Notes: generated by a model from the sequence alone, not told the origin. A stretch of DNA of 47,873 nucleotides from Sphingomonadaceae bacterium (GCA_020847445.1 JADLBY010000018.1:1-47873); one strand, 5' to 3'; counted from the first letter of the stretch, positions 1 through 9,952 are shown. A program made the numbers and translations.

Positions 1-554
1 CGCAGGGCCATGTCGCCTATCCGCACCTCGCCGACAATCCGATCCCCCGGCTGGTCGCGATCCTTGCGCAGATCAAGGCGGTGGTGCTCGACAAAGGCAC
101 CGCATTTTTCCAGCCGAGCAATATCGAAATCACCGAATTGCACACCGGCAACCCGGCAACCAATGTGATACCGGCGCGGGCGATGGCGCGGCTTTCGATC
201 CGCTTCAACGATCTGCATAGCGGCGAAAGCCTGGTCGAACTGATCGACGGCATTGTCGATCAGGGCGGCGGCACGCTGAAGGCGATGATCTCGGGCGAGG
301 CCTTTCTGACACCGCCGGGCGAATTGAGCGAAGCTATGGCGTCGGTGGTCGAAGAGGTAACCGGCATCACCCCCGAAGCATCGACCACGGGCGGCACATC
401 CGATGCGCGCTTCCTTTCCAGGCTCTGCCCGGTCGTTGAATTCGGGCTGTGCAATGCGACGATGCACAAGCTGGACGAAGCGGTCGCGATAGACGACCTT
501 GATGCACTGGCGGAAATTTACCGGCGGGTGACGCTTCGACTACTGACGGCCTAG
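1..554 (+). CDS. dapE: Succinyl-diaminopimelate desuccinylase, C-terminal part (partial at window edge)
   Basis: This is the C-terminal part of DapE, the M20-family metallo-hydrolase that removes succinate from N-succinyl-L,L-diaminopimelate in lysine and peptidoglycan-precursor synthesis. The reading frame is open from base 3 with no start inside the window, so the N-terminal metal-binding part lies upstream. The visible part begins with the family motif GHVAYPH followed by ADNP, has the dimerisation-domain stretch NVIPARA, and ends with the segment [11 protein letters not shown] and the EFG...MHKLDE region that carries late catalytic and metal-site residues of the family. The stop TAG (552-554) lies in a CTAG palindrome that also supplies the stop of the convergent smr gene. 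dapB, from the same pathway, lies about 18 kb downstream. The family call is secure. Confidence 0.95.
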   Translation, partial: QGHVAYPHLADNPIPRLVAILAQIKAVVLDKGTAFFQPSNIEITELHTGNPATNVIPARAMARLSIRFNDLHSGESLVELIDGIVDQGGGTLKAMISGEAFLTPPGELSEAMASVVEEVTGITPEASTTGGTSDARFLSRLCPVVEFGLCNATMHKLDEAVAIDDLDALAEIYRRVTLRLLTA

Positions 555-1093
555 CGTTTCAACACAATATACAAGGCACCGTCGCCGCCGTGGCGCGGGT
601 GCGCCTGTCGGACGGCGGCAATATGCGCCGCATGGCGCGACGCGCCCAACCAGTCCCGCACCACGGCGGCGATGGCACCTCTGCCCGATCCGCTCGTCCT
701 GTCGTGCGCCCGCGCCTTGCCGGTGACCAGCAGCACGACGCGAAATTTCTGCCGGATTGCCTGTTCGAGCATATGGTCGAGCCGCGCATGCGCCCCGGCA
801 AGGCCGTGCCCGTGCAGGTCGATGCTGATATCGGGAACCACCGTGCCCTTGTGAAAGCGGCGATCCCAGTGCGAATCAAGGTTGCTGTCGAGCGGCTTGG
901 GAGCCGCTTCCTGTTTCCGCAGCGACGCGGACGCGGGCTTTGCCGTCACCGCCTTGCGGTGTTCCGGCGCCATGGCAGGTGGCGGTTCCACCGGATGCGC
1001 GTGCAGTATCACCTTCACCGGATGCAATGGCTTCACTGTCTCGACGACACGGTTCCACAGCGACCGCTCCTCCGGATGGAGGCGGCGGGCCAT
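551..1093 (-). CDS. Smr-domain protein (MutS2 C-terminal-like)
   Basis: A 180-residue protein with a C-terminal Smr domain, a small fold found alone or at the end of MutS2 and linked to nuclease or nucleic-acid binding activity. The hallmark DLHG motif is at about residues 92-95, followed by the strand LLVTGKA and an RGAI segment before WLGA, which is the typical order. The N-terminal half (residues 1-85) is basic and proline/alanine rich and probably disordered. The start ATG overlaps the stop of mltA (TAATG), so the two genes are translationally coupled on the minus strand. Its stop overlaps that of dapE. The cellular role is unknown. Confidence 0.9.
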   Translation of the reverse strand: MARRLHPEERSLWNRVVETVKPLHPVKVILHAHPVEPPPAMAPEHRKAVTAKPASASLRKQEAAPKPLDSNLDSHWDRRFHKGTVVPDISIDLHGHGLAGAHARLDHMLEQAIRQKFRVVLLVTGKARAHDRTSGSGRGAIAAVVRDWLGASRHAAHIAAVRQAHPRHGGDGALYIVLKR

Positions 1094-2328
1094 TATTCAG
1101 TCGGAATCAGGCGCGCAACGGCCGCCTTGGGCAGGAACAGCAGCGCACTGCCCCGCGCAGACATTCCGCCTGCAATCGCGCGGGCACGGTCGCCCGCACC
1201 CCAGAAACTGTCGAAACGGTTCGCCCCCCGGATTGCCCCGCCGGTATCCTGCGCCACCCAGACGCCATTGGGTTCGGCCCGATCGAGCGACAGCCAGACG
1301 GGCGCACCCAGCGGGACATATTTGGGATCGACCGCAACGCTTGCTTCGCCGACAACCGGATACCCCATCGCGCCGAGCGGCCCGGCACCTGTCAGCTCGC
1401 GGAAGAAAACAAAGCTCTTGTTTTCATTCATGATCTTTTTCCCCTCTTCGGGGTTTTCACGAAGATATTTGACGATCCCCTGCATCGATCCGTCGGTTAT
1501 CAGCCCGCGATCCTTCATCAGCTTGCCGATCCCGGTATAGCCGCGGCCGTTCTGGCTTTCATACCCTATGCGCATCACCCCGCCATCGGGCAGCCGCAGA
1601 CGGCCCGAGCCCTGGATCTGCAAAAAGAAAAACTCGACCGGATCCGCCGCCCAGGCAATCTCCAGCCCACGCCCGGCGAGCGATCCATCCACGATGGCGG
1701 CGCGCTCGTCATAGGGAATGAATTTCGTTCCCTGCACCTTGCCGCGGATGGACTTGCCTTTCAGATCATCCGAAAACTGCCCCAGATCGACATCGATCAG
1801 ATCGGCCGGGCGTTTGTAGATTGCAACTTCATATCCCGGCTGTCGCGTGCGCGATCCGGCAATTTCGGGTTCAAAATAGCCGGTGACGAACGCCTTGCCC
1901 TCACCCACCTGCACGGCATCCATATAGGTCGCAAAAAAGGAAATGGCATCGCCGGTCCAGGTCTTCACCGCATCACATGCCGCCTGCCAGTCGCTGCCCT
2001 GTGTCAGCCCCGAACTGTCGGTGCGCTTGAGCAGTCCCGGGCAAGAGGTGCGGAACGCGGCGAGCGCGAGGCTGGTCTTGCGCGAATCGACGCTGAGGCT
2101 GCCAATCGCAGCCCCCCGGACGACGCCGGCGCTGGCCGCAGTCACAATCTCTCCCGTGGCAACCGCAGCGGCCAGCGGCGGCACCGGCGTCGAGGGCACG
2201 GGCTTTGCGGCGACATCGGGAACGGGAACGGTCGAGGGCGACGATGCCGCGCCCTTGGGAATGATTCCGCCCGAACAGGCAGAAAGCAGCAGGGTTGCGA
2301 GTATGAGCGCTGATACGGGGCTTTTCAT
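1093..2328 (-). CDS. mltA: Membrane-bound lytic murein transglycosylase A (lipoprotein)
   Basis: MltA cleaves the MurNAc-GlcNAc bond of peptidoglycan to form 1,6-anhydro-muropeptides and is tethered to the outer membrane as a lipoprotein. From the ATG at 2328 the protein has 411 residues and starts with a lipoprotein signal (MKSPVSALILATLLLSAC). An upstream in-frame start at 2364 would overlap the Tim44-like gene and place the signal internally, so it is not preferred. Family motifs appear in order: GYFEPEI, FFLQIQGSGR, RIGYESQNGR, VDPKYVPLG, QDTGGAI and GANRFDSFWGAG, the last being the C-terminal 3D domain with the active-site Asp. It lies between the Tim44-like gene and smr on one strand. 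Confidence 0.95.
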   Translation of the reverse strand: MKSPVSALILATLLLSACSGGIIPKGAASSPSTVPVPDVAAKPVPSTPVPPLAAAVATGEIVTAASAGVVRGAAIGSLSVDSRKTSLALAAFRTSCPGLLKRTDSSGLTQGSDWQAACDAVKTWTGDAISFFATYMDAVQVGEGKAFVTGYFEPEIAGSRTRQPGYEVAIYKRPADLIDVDLGQFSDDLKGKSIRGKVQGTKFIPYDERAAIVDGSLAGRGLEIAWAADPVEFFFLQIQGSGRLRLPDGGVMRIGYESQNGRGYTGIGKLMKDRGLITDGSMQGIVKYLRENPEEGKKIMNENKSFVFFRELTGAGPLGAMGYPVVGEASVAVDPKYVPLGAPVWLSLDRAEPNGVWVAQDTGGAIRGANRFDSFWGAGDRARAIAGGMSARGSALLFLPKAAVARLIPTE

Positions 2329-2341
2329 GCCCCGAGGTGAA

Positions 2342-3004
2342 TCAGACCGCGTCGGTTTCGTCAAGTTTCCAGTTGCGGTCGCCCGACTTCACATCGCGGA
2401 AGAAGGTCCAGATATCGTGGGTATCGACCGCGTCGGTCAGCGAACCGCCAATGATATTGCCATTGGCATCCTTGGTCAGCGCCGCGATATCGGCATCGAA
2501 ACGCACCACGATGCGCGCCATCGGATGATCGTAGCTGGCGTCGATGATGCGCGCTTCCTCGATGCGGACAAGGCGGTTTTCCAGCACTTCGCCGCGTTCG
2601 GCGCGCTGGTCGACGGCATCGGAAAAGCTGTCATAGACATCATCGTCGCACAGAAAACGCAACCGTTCCTTGTCGCCTTTCCAGAATGCGTCGAGGATCA
2701 TGCCATAGGCTGACTTCGCGCCTTCAAGGAACAGTGCGGGATCGAAGGTGCGATCGGCATTGCCAATTGCACGCAGGCCGCTTTGCGCGGCGCTATCGGC
2801 CAGCGGGCTGTCAATGACCGGCACCGATCCCGAAGCCTCGCGCTGCCCGACCGGCTGGTGCACCGTCGCGGGCTGACGTTCTTCGATCGCCGGGCGGGCC
2901 ACAGGCTCCTGCTCATGGCCGGTGCGTTTGCCGAGAACCGAGTACAGGCGCAAACCCAGAAAGGCTGCGACCATTGCCAACAGGACTATTTCGACAGTTA
3001 CCAT
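2342..3004 (-). CDS. Tim44/TimA-type membrane-anchored protein
   Basis: A 220-residue protein with a single N-terminal hydrophobic anchor (residues 4-18, IVLLAMVAAFLGLRL), a proline- and glutamine-rich linker, and a C-terminal Tim44-like domain from about residue 85. The domain is recognisable from FLEGAKSAYGMILDAF, the DDVYDSF segment and the end DIWTFFRDVK followed by RNWKLDETDAV. Alphaproteobacterial TimA proteins are relatives of mitochondrial Tim44, but their role in bacteria is unsettled. The neighbourhood (mltA downstream, secB divergent) fits an envelope function. Start ATG at 3002-3004. Confidence 0.88.
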   Translation of the reverse strand: MVTVEIVLLAMVAAFLGLRLYSVLGKRTGHEQEPVARPAIEERQPATVHQPVGQREASGSVPVIDSPLADSAAQSGLRAIGNADRTFDPALFLEGAKSAYGMILDAFWKGDKERLRFLCDDDVYDSFSDAVDQRAERGEVLENRLVRIEEARIIDASYDHPMARIVVRFDADIAALTKDANGNIIGGSLTDAVDTHDIWTFFRDVKSGDRNWKLDETDAV

Positions 3005-3282
3005 AACGCACGCCTTACCATATCGGACACCGACAGATTAGCCCGAAAATCCAAAATCCGGGTTAACCCCACTTGAACGGCATGTAACCCGGCTACCCTG
3101 ACGTCAACATAGGCATTTCCCCTGCCGGTTTCAAATGGCTTGGCGCAATTCTTTTATTGCAGTGCCCAAAGACAAACCTTGCAATAGCCTTAAGCATTGC
3201 CCTTTGCCCTGCCCCCTGCTAGGCGCGCAGCCGAATTGCGGCCATGAGGGATGGCCGAAAACCCGTAGGAAAGCACATCTCA

Positions 3283-3789
3283 ATGGCCGAAGAAGGCAAT
3301 ATCGTTTCCGACACATTGATGGCAAATGGCGAAGACACCGCGCCCGCAGTCGGCATGCTCAGCCAGTATATCAAGGATCTGTCGGTCGAAAACCCCAATG
3401 CCCCGCACAGCTACGGGTGGGAAGGCCAGCCGCAGATCGACGTGCAGGTCAATATCGAGGTCAATCCGGTCAACGAAGAAGTCAACGAGGTCTGCCTCAA
3501 GCTTGGCGTCAAGGCTGAGGGCGAACAGGGCGTACATTTCAACGTCGAGCTTGAATATGCGACGCTGTTCGGCCTGCGCAACGTCGACGAAGGCTATGCG
3601 CACCAGTTCCTGTTTGGCGAAGCACCGCGCCTGATTTTCCCCTGTGCCCGCCGCATTGTGGCCGATGCGATCCGCGACGCAGGTTATCCGCCGCTGGTGC
3701 TCGATCCGATCGACTTCAACGGCCTTTACGTGCAGCAACTGGCGCAGGCACAGGCGACGGCTGAAGCACAGCCGGCCGGCGAAGCCTGA
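3283..3789 (+). CDS. secB: Protein-export chaperone SecB
   Basis: SecB is a cytoplasmic tetrameric chaperone that keeps preproteins unfolded and passes them to SecA. The call rests on the IKDLSVENP motif, VNEEVNEVCLKL, the strand FNVELEYATLFG, and PRLIFPCARRIVADA followed by the C-terminal DPIDFNGLYVQQ. I place the start at ATG 3283 (168 residues), because AGGAAAG at 3267-3273 gives a good ribosome-binding site and the length suits alphaproteobacterial SecB. An upstream ATG at 3244 adds 13 residues without a ribosome-binding site. It is divergent from the Tim44-like gene across a 278-base region in which no confident promoter was recognised. murJ begins 24 bases downstream. Confidence 0.95.
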   Translation: MAEEGNIVSDTLMANGEDTAPAVGMLSQYIKDLSVENPNAPHSYGWEGQPQIDVQVNIEVNPVNEEVNEVCLKLGVKAEGEQGVHFNVELEYATLFGLRNVDEGYAHQFLFGEAPRLIFPCARRIVADAIRDAGYPPLVLDPIDFNGLYVQQLAQAQATAEAQPAGEA

Positions 3790-3813
3790 TCATCCAGACA
3801 AGGTAATCCGGCG

Positions 3814-5394
3814 ATGAGCCTGCTTCGGCACACCTCCACCATTGCCGGATTCACAATCATCAGCCGCATATTCGGCTTCGTCCGGGATATTCTGCTCGCC
3901 CGCGTGCTGGGTGCCGGACTGGCAGGCGATGCCTATCAGTTGGCTTTCACCCTGCCCAACACCTTTCGCAGGCTCTTTGCAGAGGGGGCCTTTTCGGTCG
4001 CTTTCGTGCCCATGTATTCGCGCAGGCTGGCGGGCGAAAATGGCGAGGAGGCTGCCGCCAGATTTGCCGACGATGTGCTGTCGGTCTTTGTCTGGATATT
4101 GCTGGCCTTTTCAGCCTTCGCCATGCTGATCATGCCGGGCATCGTCTGGTTGCTGGCGGGCGAATTCCAGTCGGTCCCGGGCAAGTTCGATCTCGCGGTA
4201 TTCCTTAGCCGCGTGACTTTTCCCTATCTGTTTTTCATCAGCATCGTGGCGATGCTCACCGGGCTACTCAACGCCCGTTCCAGATTTGCGCCGGGTGCGA
4301 TTGCCCCCATCCTGTTCAACATCGTGCTGATCGGCGGAATCGGTGCGGGCTATGTCTGGCGCGGCCACAGCGGCGACGATCGCTGGGTCGTCTATGCGCT
4401 CAGCATCGCGGTGTCGCTGTCGGGGCTTGTCCAGCTCGTCTATCTCTGGTGGGAAGTGCATCGGGCCGGACTGAAATTCCACCTCCAGATGCCCAAATTC
4501 ACGCCCGAGGTGAAGCAACTGGGCATGGTGATCCTGCCAGCGACATTTGGCGCCGGAATTTACCAGATCAGCCAGTTCGTCGACACATTTTTTGCAACGC
4601 AGTTGCCGCAAGGGTCGCTGACCTTGCTCAAAATGGCCGACCGGTTGAACCAGATGCCGCTGGGTATCGTCGGTATCGCGCTGGGCACGGCCATCCTGCC
4701 GATGCTGTCGCGGCACATCCAGAGCAACGATTTGCAGCGCGCACAGGATTTGCAGGCGGACGCGTTCGAAATGGCGACCCTGCTCACCCTGCCTGCGGCA
4801 GCGGCGCTTGCCATATGCGCACCGGCATTCACCAACGCCTTCTTCGTCGGTGGCAAGTTCACCCTGGCCGACGGAGCGATCATGGCAAATATCACCGCTG
4901 CGCTGGTGGCAGGGCTTCCGGCCTATGTGATCGTCAAAATTCTCAATCCGGGATTTTTCGCCCGATCTGACACAAAAACGCCGGTCTACACCGCTCTGAT
5001 CTCGCTGATCTTCAACATCATCCTCAACGTCTTCGTCGTTCGCCCCTGGGGCATAGTCGGGCTGGCCGGGGCGACCGCGGCCTCCGCCACGCTCAACTGC
5101 CTGCTGCTCTATTTTGTGCTGCACAGACGCGGATGGTTCCATTTCACCGGCGCGCTGGGCAATCGTGTTGCCCGGCAATTGCTTGCGACAGCCGCAATGT
5201 CGGCCTTGCTATGGTGGATGCTGGGCTGGATGATGCCCTATTTCTCCGACGATATTCTGACCCGCATCGCCGCACTTGCCATACTTGTCGGCGGCGGAAT
5301 GGCGGTCTATTTCGCAGTCGGTTATATGGTCGGCGCGCTGGATCGCGAGCGGATCAACCGGCTGTTGCGGCGCAACCGCGCTGCGGCGAATTGA
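3814..5394 (+). CDS. murJ: Lipid II flippase MurJ
   Basis: A 526-residue polytopic inner-membrane protein of the MOP superfamily that moves the peptidoglycan precursor lipid II to the periplasmic side. The N-terminus is diagnostic: [14 protein letters not shown], then GDAYQLAF and [15 protein letters not shown], which line the cavity in this family. Hydrophobic segments recur along the whole length, consistent with about 14 helices, and the motifs [13 protein letters not shown] and [15 protein letters not shown] are present. The gene lies between secB and trpS with short gaps (24 and 22 bases), so a shared transcript is likely. Confidence 0.96.
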   Translation: MSLLRHTSTIAGFTIISRIFGFVRDILLARVLGAGLAGDAYQLAFTLPNTFRRLFAEGAFSVAFVPMYSRRLAGENGEEAAARFADDVLSVFVWILLAFSAFAMLIMPGIVWLLAGEFQSVPGKFDLAVFLSRVTFPYLFFISIVAMLTGLLNARSRFAPGAIAPILFNIVLIGGIGAGYVWRGHSGDDRWVVYALSIAVSLSGLVQLVYLWWEVHRAGLKFHLQMPKFTPEVKQLGMVILPATFGAGIYQISQFVDTFFATQLPQGSLTLLKMADRLNQMPLGIVGIALGTAILPMLSRHIQSNDLQRAQDLQADAFEMATLLTLPAAAALAICAPAFTNAFFVGGKFTLADGAIMANITAALVAGLPAYVIVKILNPGFFARSDTKTPVYTALISLIFNIILNVFVVRPWGIVGLAGATAASATLNCLLLYFVLHRRGWFHFTGALGNRVARQLLATAAMSALLWWMLGWMMPYFSDDILTRIAALAILVGGGMAVYFAVGYMVGALDRERINRLLRRNRAAAN

Positions 5395-5416
5395 CAACAA
5401 GGAAAGCACCCAAAAC

Positions 5417-6415
5417 ATGCGTGTCGTCTCCGGCATCCAGCCCACCGGCAACCTGCACCTCGGCAATTATCTGGGGGCTATCCGGAATTGGGTGAAGATG
5501 CAGGATCAGGGCGAATGCCTGTTCTTCCTTGCCGATCTGCACGCCATTTCGCAGCCGCATGTGCCCGCCGAGCTGACCGCGAACACCCGCGAGATGGCGG
5601 CCGCGCTGATCGCCTGCGGCATCGATACCGACAAGTCGGTGCTGTTCAACCAGACCCAGGTGCCCGCACACAGCCAGATGCAATGGCTTTTGAACGGCAC
5701 CGCCCGCATGGGCTGGCTCAACCGCATGACGCAGTGGAAGGACAAGGCGGGCAAGAACCGCGAGGGTGCATCGGTTGCGCTGTTCACCTATCCGGTGCTG
5801 CAGGCGGCCGACGTGCTGCTCTATCAGGCGACGCATGTTCCGGTGGGCGAAGACCAGAAACAGCATCTGGAACTGGCGCGCGACATTGCGCAGAAGTTCA
5901 ACAATGATTTCGGCAATGGCGAGGCGATCTTCACCTTGCCCGAGCCGATCATCCCGCCCGAAGCGGCGCGTATCATGTCACTGCGCGACGGCACCGCCAA
6001 GATGAGCAAGTCCGACCCGTCGGACATGAGCCGGATCAACCTGACCGACGATGCCGACACCATCATGCAGAAGATTCGCAAGGCCAAGACCGACCCCGAA
6101 CCGCTGCCGAGCGAAAAGGACGGGCTGGCCGGGCGCCCCGAGGCCGAAAATCTGGTAGGCATCTATGCCGCGCTGGAAGGCAGCAACGTCGATAAGGTGC
6201 TGGCGCAATTTGGCGGCCAGGGATTTGGCACCTTTAAGCCTGCTCTGGGTGAATTGATGGTTTCCAGCCTGGCGCCGATTGCCGAGCGGTTCAACGCGTT
6301 GCGGCAGGATGTGGCGGCAATCGACGCCGCGCTGCGCAAAGGTGCGACAAAGGCGGGCGCACTGGCCGCGCCGACGCTTGACCGCACCTATGCGGCAATG
6401 GGGCTGCTGCGTTGA
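5417..6415 (+). CDS. trpS: Tryptophanyl-tRNA synthetase
   Basis: Class I aminoacyl-tRNA synthetase that charges tRNA-Trp. From ATG 5417 the product has 332 residues, the usual bacterial length. It begins with [19 protein letters not shown], which includes the HIGH-type signature GNLHLGNY, and carries the KMSKS motif ([11 protein letters not shown]) in the second half. [12 protein letters not shown] and [18 protein letters not shown] are also typical. The frame is open upstream to 5276, but that extension overlaps murJ. AAGGAAAG at 5399-5406 is a good ribosome-binding site for 5417. Confidence 0.97.
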   Translation: MRVVSGIQPTGNLHLGNYLGAIRNWVKMQDQGECLFFLADLHAISQPHVPAELTANTREMAAALIACGIDTDKSVLFNQTQVPAHSQMQWLLNGTARMGWLNRMTQWKDKAGKNREGASVALFTYPVLQAADVLLYQATHVPVGEDQKQHLELARDIAQKFNNDFGNGEAIFTLPEPIIPPEAARIMSLRDGTAKMSKSDPSDMSRINLTDDADTIMQKIRKAKTDPEPLPSEKDGLAGRPEAENLVGIYAALEGSNVDKVLAQFGGQGFGTFKPALGELMVSSLAPIAERFNALRQDVAAIDAALRKGATKAGALAAPTLDRTYAAMGLLR

Positions 6416-6532
6416 TGCCAGTTTACATGTCCCGCAACTGAACGCCGGTTCGTTCAACAACAGTTCAGCGCATTTCAGATAGATATCGCCGCATGGCCGC
6501 CTATATTGGCGGCAACGGAGGTTGTTCGAACG

Positions 6533-7219
6533 ATGCGTAAAGCGGTTTCCATTCTGGCTCCTGCGCTGTTGCTGACGCTGGCGGCCTGTGCGACGCCTTT
6601 CAAGGCCGATGTCTCACGTTTTCAGCAGATGCCTGCACCCCAGGGGCAGACATTCACGGTGAAGGCTGCCGACCCTGATAATGCCGGCGGCATCGAATTC
6701 GGCCAATATGCGGCGATGGTTTCGGCCGAAATGTCCAAGGCTGGCTATATCCCGGCACCTGCGGGCGGGGCAGCCGATCTGGTGGTCAAGCTCGACTATG
6801 GCGTCGATGAAGGCAAGGAACGCACGGTCGTCTATGATGACCCCTTTTACGATCCCTTCTGGGGCTATGGCCGTTACGGTTTCGGGCGGAGCTATTACCG
6901 CCCCTATATCGTGCGCACGCCGCGCGGCGCGCGCTATGTCTATGGCTGGCACGATCCGTTCCTGTTCGGACCCGGATGGGGCGGTGGTTATGACGTGCGC
7001 AGCTACACGGTCTATACCAGCGGCATCGACATGATGATCGAAAATGGCGCGACAGGTGAGCGTCTGTTCGAGGGCAAAGCAGAAGCCAAATCGCGCTCCA
7101 ACCGGCTACCCTATCTGGTGCCCAACCTTGTCACCGCGATGTTCACCGGCTTCCCTGGCAATAGTGGTGAGACGGTTCGCATCTCTGTTGCCCCTGAAGA
7201 AAGCGGCAGGAAGAAATAG
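6533..7219 (+). CDS. DUF4136-type lipoprotein
   Basis: A 228-residue predicted lipoprotein. The start at ATG 6533 is chosen because GGAGG lies at 6517-6521 and the product then begins with a clean lipoprotein signal ending in LAAC (Cys19). The mature part opens with a segment on the pattern SRFQQMPAP...TFTVKA, as in DUF4136 proteins. A central tract rich in Tyr, Phe, Gly, Trp and Pro follows (about residues 103-150, DPFYDPFWGYGRYGFG and onward), then IDMMIENGATGERLFEG. The function is unknown and an envelope location is inferred from the signal. The gene stands alone and is followed by a terminator hairpin. Confidence 0.85.
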   Translation: MRKAVSILAPALLLTLAACATPFKADVSRFQQMPAPQGQTFTVKAADPDNAGGIEFGQYAAMVSAEMSKAGYIPAPAGGAADLVVKLDYGVDEGKERTVVYDDPFYDPFWGYGRYGFGRSYYRPYIVRTPRGARYVYGWHDPFLFGPGWGGGYDVRSYTVYTSGIDMMIENGATGERLFEGKAEAKSRSNRLPYLVPNLVTAMFTGFPGNSGETVRISVAPEESGRKK

Positions 7220-7245
7220 GCAAAGCTGCCTTGCGATCCAACAGG

Positions 7246-7277
7246 CCCCGCCCATCAACAGGCGGGGTTCTGTTTAT
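7246..7277 (+). terminator. Rho-independent terminator after the DUF4136 lipoprotein gene
   Basis: CCCCGCC (7246-7252), an 8-base loop and GGCGGGG (7261-7267) form a perfect 7-bp GC stem, followed by TTCTGTTTAT. The T-rich side is on the plus strand, so it serves the upstream lipoprotein gene. It lies next to the stop of the convergent zinc-ribbon gene. Confidence 0.75.
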
Positions 7278-8473
7278 CAGACACCGCAAGTCAGATCCGA
7301 CTTGCCATAGCGCGCCCCTTCGGCCGTCGCCGCGCCGACACCGGCATACAGATCGGCGCTCGGGATGCTGCCATCCTTGCCAACCCGGTATCCCTTGGCG
7401 CGCAGAACCTCGATCACCCGGGCTGCCGGTTCGGCAAAATAGACCGATTGCGATTCATAATGCTGGCCGATGGCGGTGACCGTCAGCCCTTCATAGCTGC
7501 GCTGCAGCTTTTCATAGCTGCTCCGCCCTTCGACCGCGACCAGCGCCTTTGCCCGTGCTTCCTCGCTCGGATATTCCTTGTTTTCCAGTGCCTTGTAGTT
7601 CGCGCGAAGGCGCTCCCCCATGGCATTGAACAGCGAGTCGATTTCCGGGCCAAAGCTGCAGCTGTTGGGGTTGAAGGCCAGGGCAATGGGCTTGCCATTG
7701 GCAAGCGCGGCAATGCGCGCGCCTTCCGCGACATAGCCAACCCCGCCCTTCGCCAGTTTCACCTCGACAAAATCATTGGCGGTCAGGCCAAACAGGGTCA
7801 GCGTCGTGCCCGCCGCTACCCGGTCAATCAGCGTCGAGGCGGAGTCGGGTTGCGCCCAGATTTCGACCGCCTCGGTCGCGGTCCATTTCTTGTCGCCAAG
7901 CGGCTTGACGATTTCGGGGGGCTGGGATTCGGACAGGTTGGTCATTGCGACAAAACCCTTTCCCTCGGCCAGTTCCAGCCAGTCGCTGGTTCCGTCTTCG
8001 CCAAGTATCGCCTTGCCTGAAACGCCCTCCCCCCGTGCGAGCTTGCCGATTATGGTGCTACCCTGCGTTGTGGCCCGGTCGCGAATATTGGCCTGGGCGA
8101 CCGCATAATAGGATTTGTCGGCTATCGTTTCGACCTGCTGTTCGGTTTTGCCGCCGACCCGATCCTCCAACCCCGACGCGCTGTCGTCGCGCAGGAAAAT
8201 CAGATAATAGGCCAAAAGGAACAACAATAGGGCTGCACCGCCCCCCAGCAGCAGCCAGTTGGGTTTCCTCGCCCCGGATGGTCCCGCTCCGTCGTCAAAG
8301 GTCGCGGGTTGAGCCTCTGTCGGTGACGACGACGGTGGCGGCGCATAGGCCGCAGCCGACTGCGCATCCGGCACGGCAACCGGTCGGCCGGGCTGCACGG
8401 CTGCACCGCACTCCCCGCAATAGCGCGCGCCTTCGTTCAGCGTCGCTCCGCACTGGATGCAGAATTTGGACAT
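7277..8473 (-). CDS. Zinc-ribbon, single-TM, SH3b-like domain protein of unknown function
   Basis: A 398-residue protein with a clear modular order. An N-terminal double-Cys zinc ribbon comes first (FCIQCG at residues 4-9 and YCGECG about 10 residues later), then a Pro/Ala/Ser-rich linker and one transmembrane segment near residues 73-92 (NWLLLGGGAALLLFLLAYYL). An SH3b-like repeat starts near residue 130 (NIRDRATTQGSTIIGKLARGE), with a second related stretch (WAQPDSASTLIDRVAAGTTL). The C-terminal region of about 130 residues contains the invariant-looking NSCSFGPEI and ends in SDLTCGV. Topology suggests a cytoplasmic zinc ribbon and periplasmic SH3-like domains. The gene stands alone between convergent and tandem neighbours. 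I do not recognise a named family. Confidence 0.8.
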   Translation of the reverse strand: MSKFCIQCGATLNEGARYCGECGAAVQPGRPVAVPDAQSAAAYAPPPSSSPTEAQPATFDDGAGPSGARKPNWLLLGGGAALLLFLLAYYLIFLRDDSASGLEDRVGGKTEQQVETIADKSYYAVAQANIRDRATTQGSTIIGKLARGEGVSGKAILGEDGTSDWLELAEGKGFVAMTNLSESQPPEIVKPLGDKKWTATEAVEIWAQPDSASTLIDRVAAGTTLTLFGLTANDFVEVKLAKGGVGYVAEGARIAALANGKPIALAFNPNSCSFGPEIDSLFNAMGERLRANYKALENKEYPSEEARAKALVAVEGRSSYEKLQRSYEGLTVTAIGQHYESQSVYFAEPAARVIEVLRAKGYRVGKDGSIPSADLYAGVGAATAEGARYGKSDLTCGV

Positions 8474-8551
8474 GCGCTGGCCTCCCGATTCCCTGTCTTT
8501 CCATCGGGATAGCCGTTCAGCCGTCCCAAGGAAAGCAGGCAGGTCGGCGGG

Positions 8552-9952
8552 TTATGCCTCCAGCTGGCGCAGCAACGCGCGGACGTCATTGTCCATGTCG
8601 TTGTCCATCCGGCGCAGGTCTTCGACCAGACGAACGGCGTGGATCACCGTCGAGTGATCGCGACCGCCAAATTTGCGCCCGATTTCAGGATAGCTGCGCG
8701 GGGTCATCACCTTGGCCAGATACATCGCCACCTGACGCGGGCGAACGACCGCGCGGGCACGACGCTTCGACGACATTTCGCTGCGATCGATGCGATAATA
8801 TTCACACACGGCTCGCTGGATTTCGTCAATGGTGATACGGCGGCGGCACGCGCTGAGGATGTCCTTCAGTTGCTCTTCCGCCAGTGTGCGCGTGATCGGC
8901 TTCCCGGTCAGTTGCGAATAGGCAATCAGCTTGTTCAGCCCGCCTTCGAGTTCGCGGACATTGCGGCTGATCGTGCGCGCGAGAAATTCGACCACATCCT
9001 CACCTACCTGTGTGTCGGGCATGTTGGCCAGTCGCTGGTTGAGGATCGAGCGGCGCAGTTCGAGATCGGCGGGCTGAATATCCGCCACCAGCCCCATCGA
9101 CAGCCGCGAAAGGATGCGCTGGTCGACGCCATCCAGCGCCTGCGGCGCGCGATCGGCTGCGACCACGAGGCGCTTGCCCGCGCCGATGATGGCATCGACC
9201 GTGTGGAGGAATTCCTCCTGCGTCGAAACCTTGCCGATGATGAACTGGATATCGTCGATGAGGAGGACATCTACCGCGCGCAGGCGGGCCTTGAACTCCA
9301 TCACTTCCTTCCGGCGCATGGCGGAGACAAACTCCATCATGAATTTTTCCGCCGACATATAAAGGATCTGCGCGGACGGATTCACTTCGGCATAGGCATG
9401 GCCGATCGCGTGCATCAGGTGGGTCTTGCCCTGCCCCGTCGCCGCCTGCAGATAAAGCGGGTTGAACAGCGGGCGCTCCGCCGCGGCAACACGCTCGGCA
9501 GCGCTCAAAGCCAGCGCATTTGTCTGTCCCTTGACGAAATTCGAAAAGGTCATGCGCGGGTCGAGCTGGCTGCGGACGGGCAGAGCCTCTGCGCTATGGA
9601 TTGCGGCGGGGCGCTCGGCCAGGCCATTGCCCTGCAGCATCTCGACACGGGCGGCGCCCGGCTTCGTCCGGATTTTCAGCTGGCGCACGGCAGGATTGAT
9701 GCTCGACCATGCCAGACGGATGCGATCGGCATAATGGTCCGAAACCCAGCTTGCCGAAAAGTCGGATGGCGTCAGCAGCTCGAGCGTTCCGGTCAGCTCG
9801 CAGAAATCGCCCAGGGCGATAGAGCGAATCCATTGTCCGTAAATCTGCGCACCGAGATCGCGGCGCAAACGCGACGCTACATTCTGCCAATCTGATTCAA
9901 AAGCGGAGCCCCCCATAGCATCTTGCTCCGACCGCACGACTTTCAGCGTCAC
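8552..9952 (-). CDS. dnaA: Chromosomal replication initiator DnaA
   Basis: AAA+ ATPase that binds DnaA boxes and opens the replication origin. The 466-residue product has domain I at the N-terminus, Walker A ATGQGKTHLMHA (171-182), Walker B DVLLIDDIQF (228-237), sensor-type ILSRLSMGLV, and the C-terminal DNA-binding signature GRKFGGRDHSTVIHAVR. The residue before Walker A is Ala where many DnaA proteins have Gly. The start is GTG at 9952, preceded by a purine-rich AAAGGGG. The gene is downstream of rpsT on the same strand, separated by a 454-base region that begins with the rpsT terminator. Confidence 0.97.
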   Translation of the reverse strand: MTLKVVRSEQDAMGGSAFESDWQNVASRLRRDLGAQIYGQWIRSIALGDFCELTGTLELLTPSDFSASWVSDHYADRIRLAWSSINPAVRQLKIRTKPGAARVEMLQGNGLAERPAAIHSAEALPVRSQLDPRMTFSNFVKGQTNALALSAAERVAAAERPLFNPLYLQAATGQGKTHLMHAIGHAYAEVNPSAQILYMSAEKFMMEFVSAMRRKEVMEFKARLRAVDVLLIDDIQFIIGKVSTQEEFLHTVDAIIGAGKRLVVAADRAPQALDGVDQRILSRLSMGLVADIQPADLELRRSILNQRLANMPDTQVGEDVVEFLARTISRNVRELEGGLNKLIAYSQLTGKPITRTLAEEQLKDILSACRRRITIDEIQRAVCEYYRIDRSEMSSKRRARAVVRPRQVAMYLAKVMTPRSYPEIGRKFGGRDHSTVIHAVRLVEDLRRMDNDMDNDVRALLRQLEA

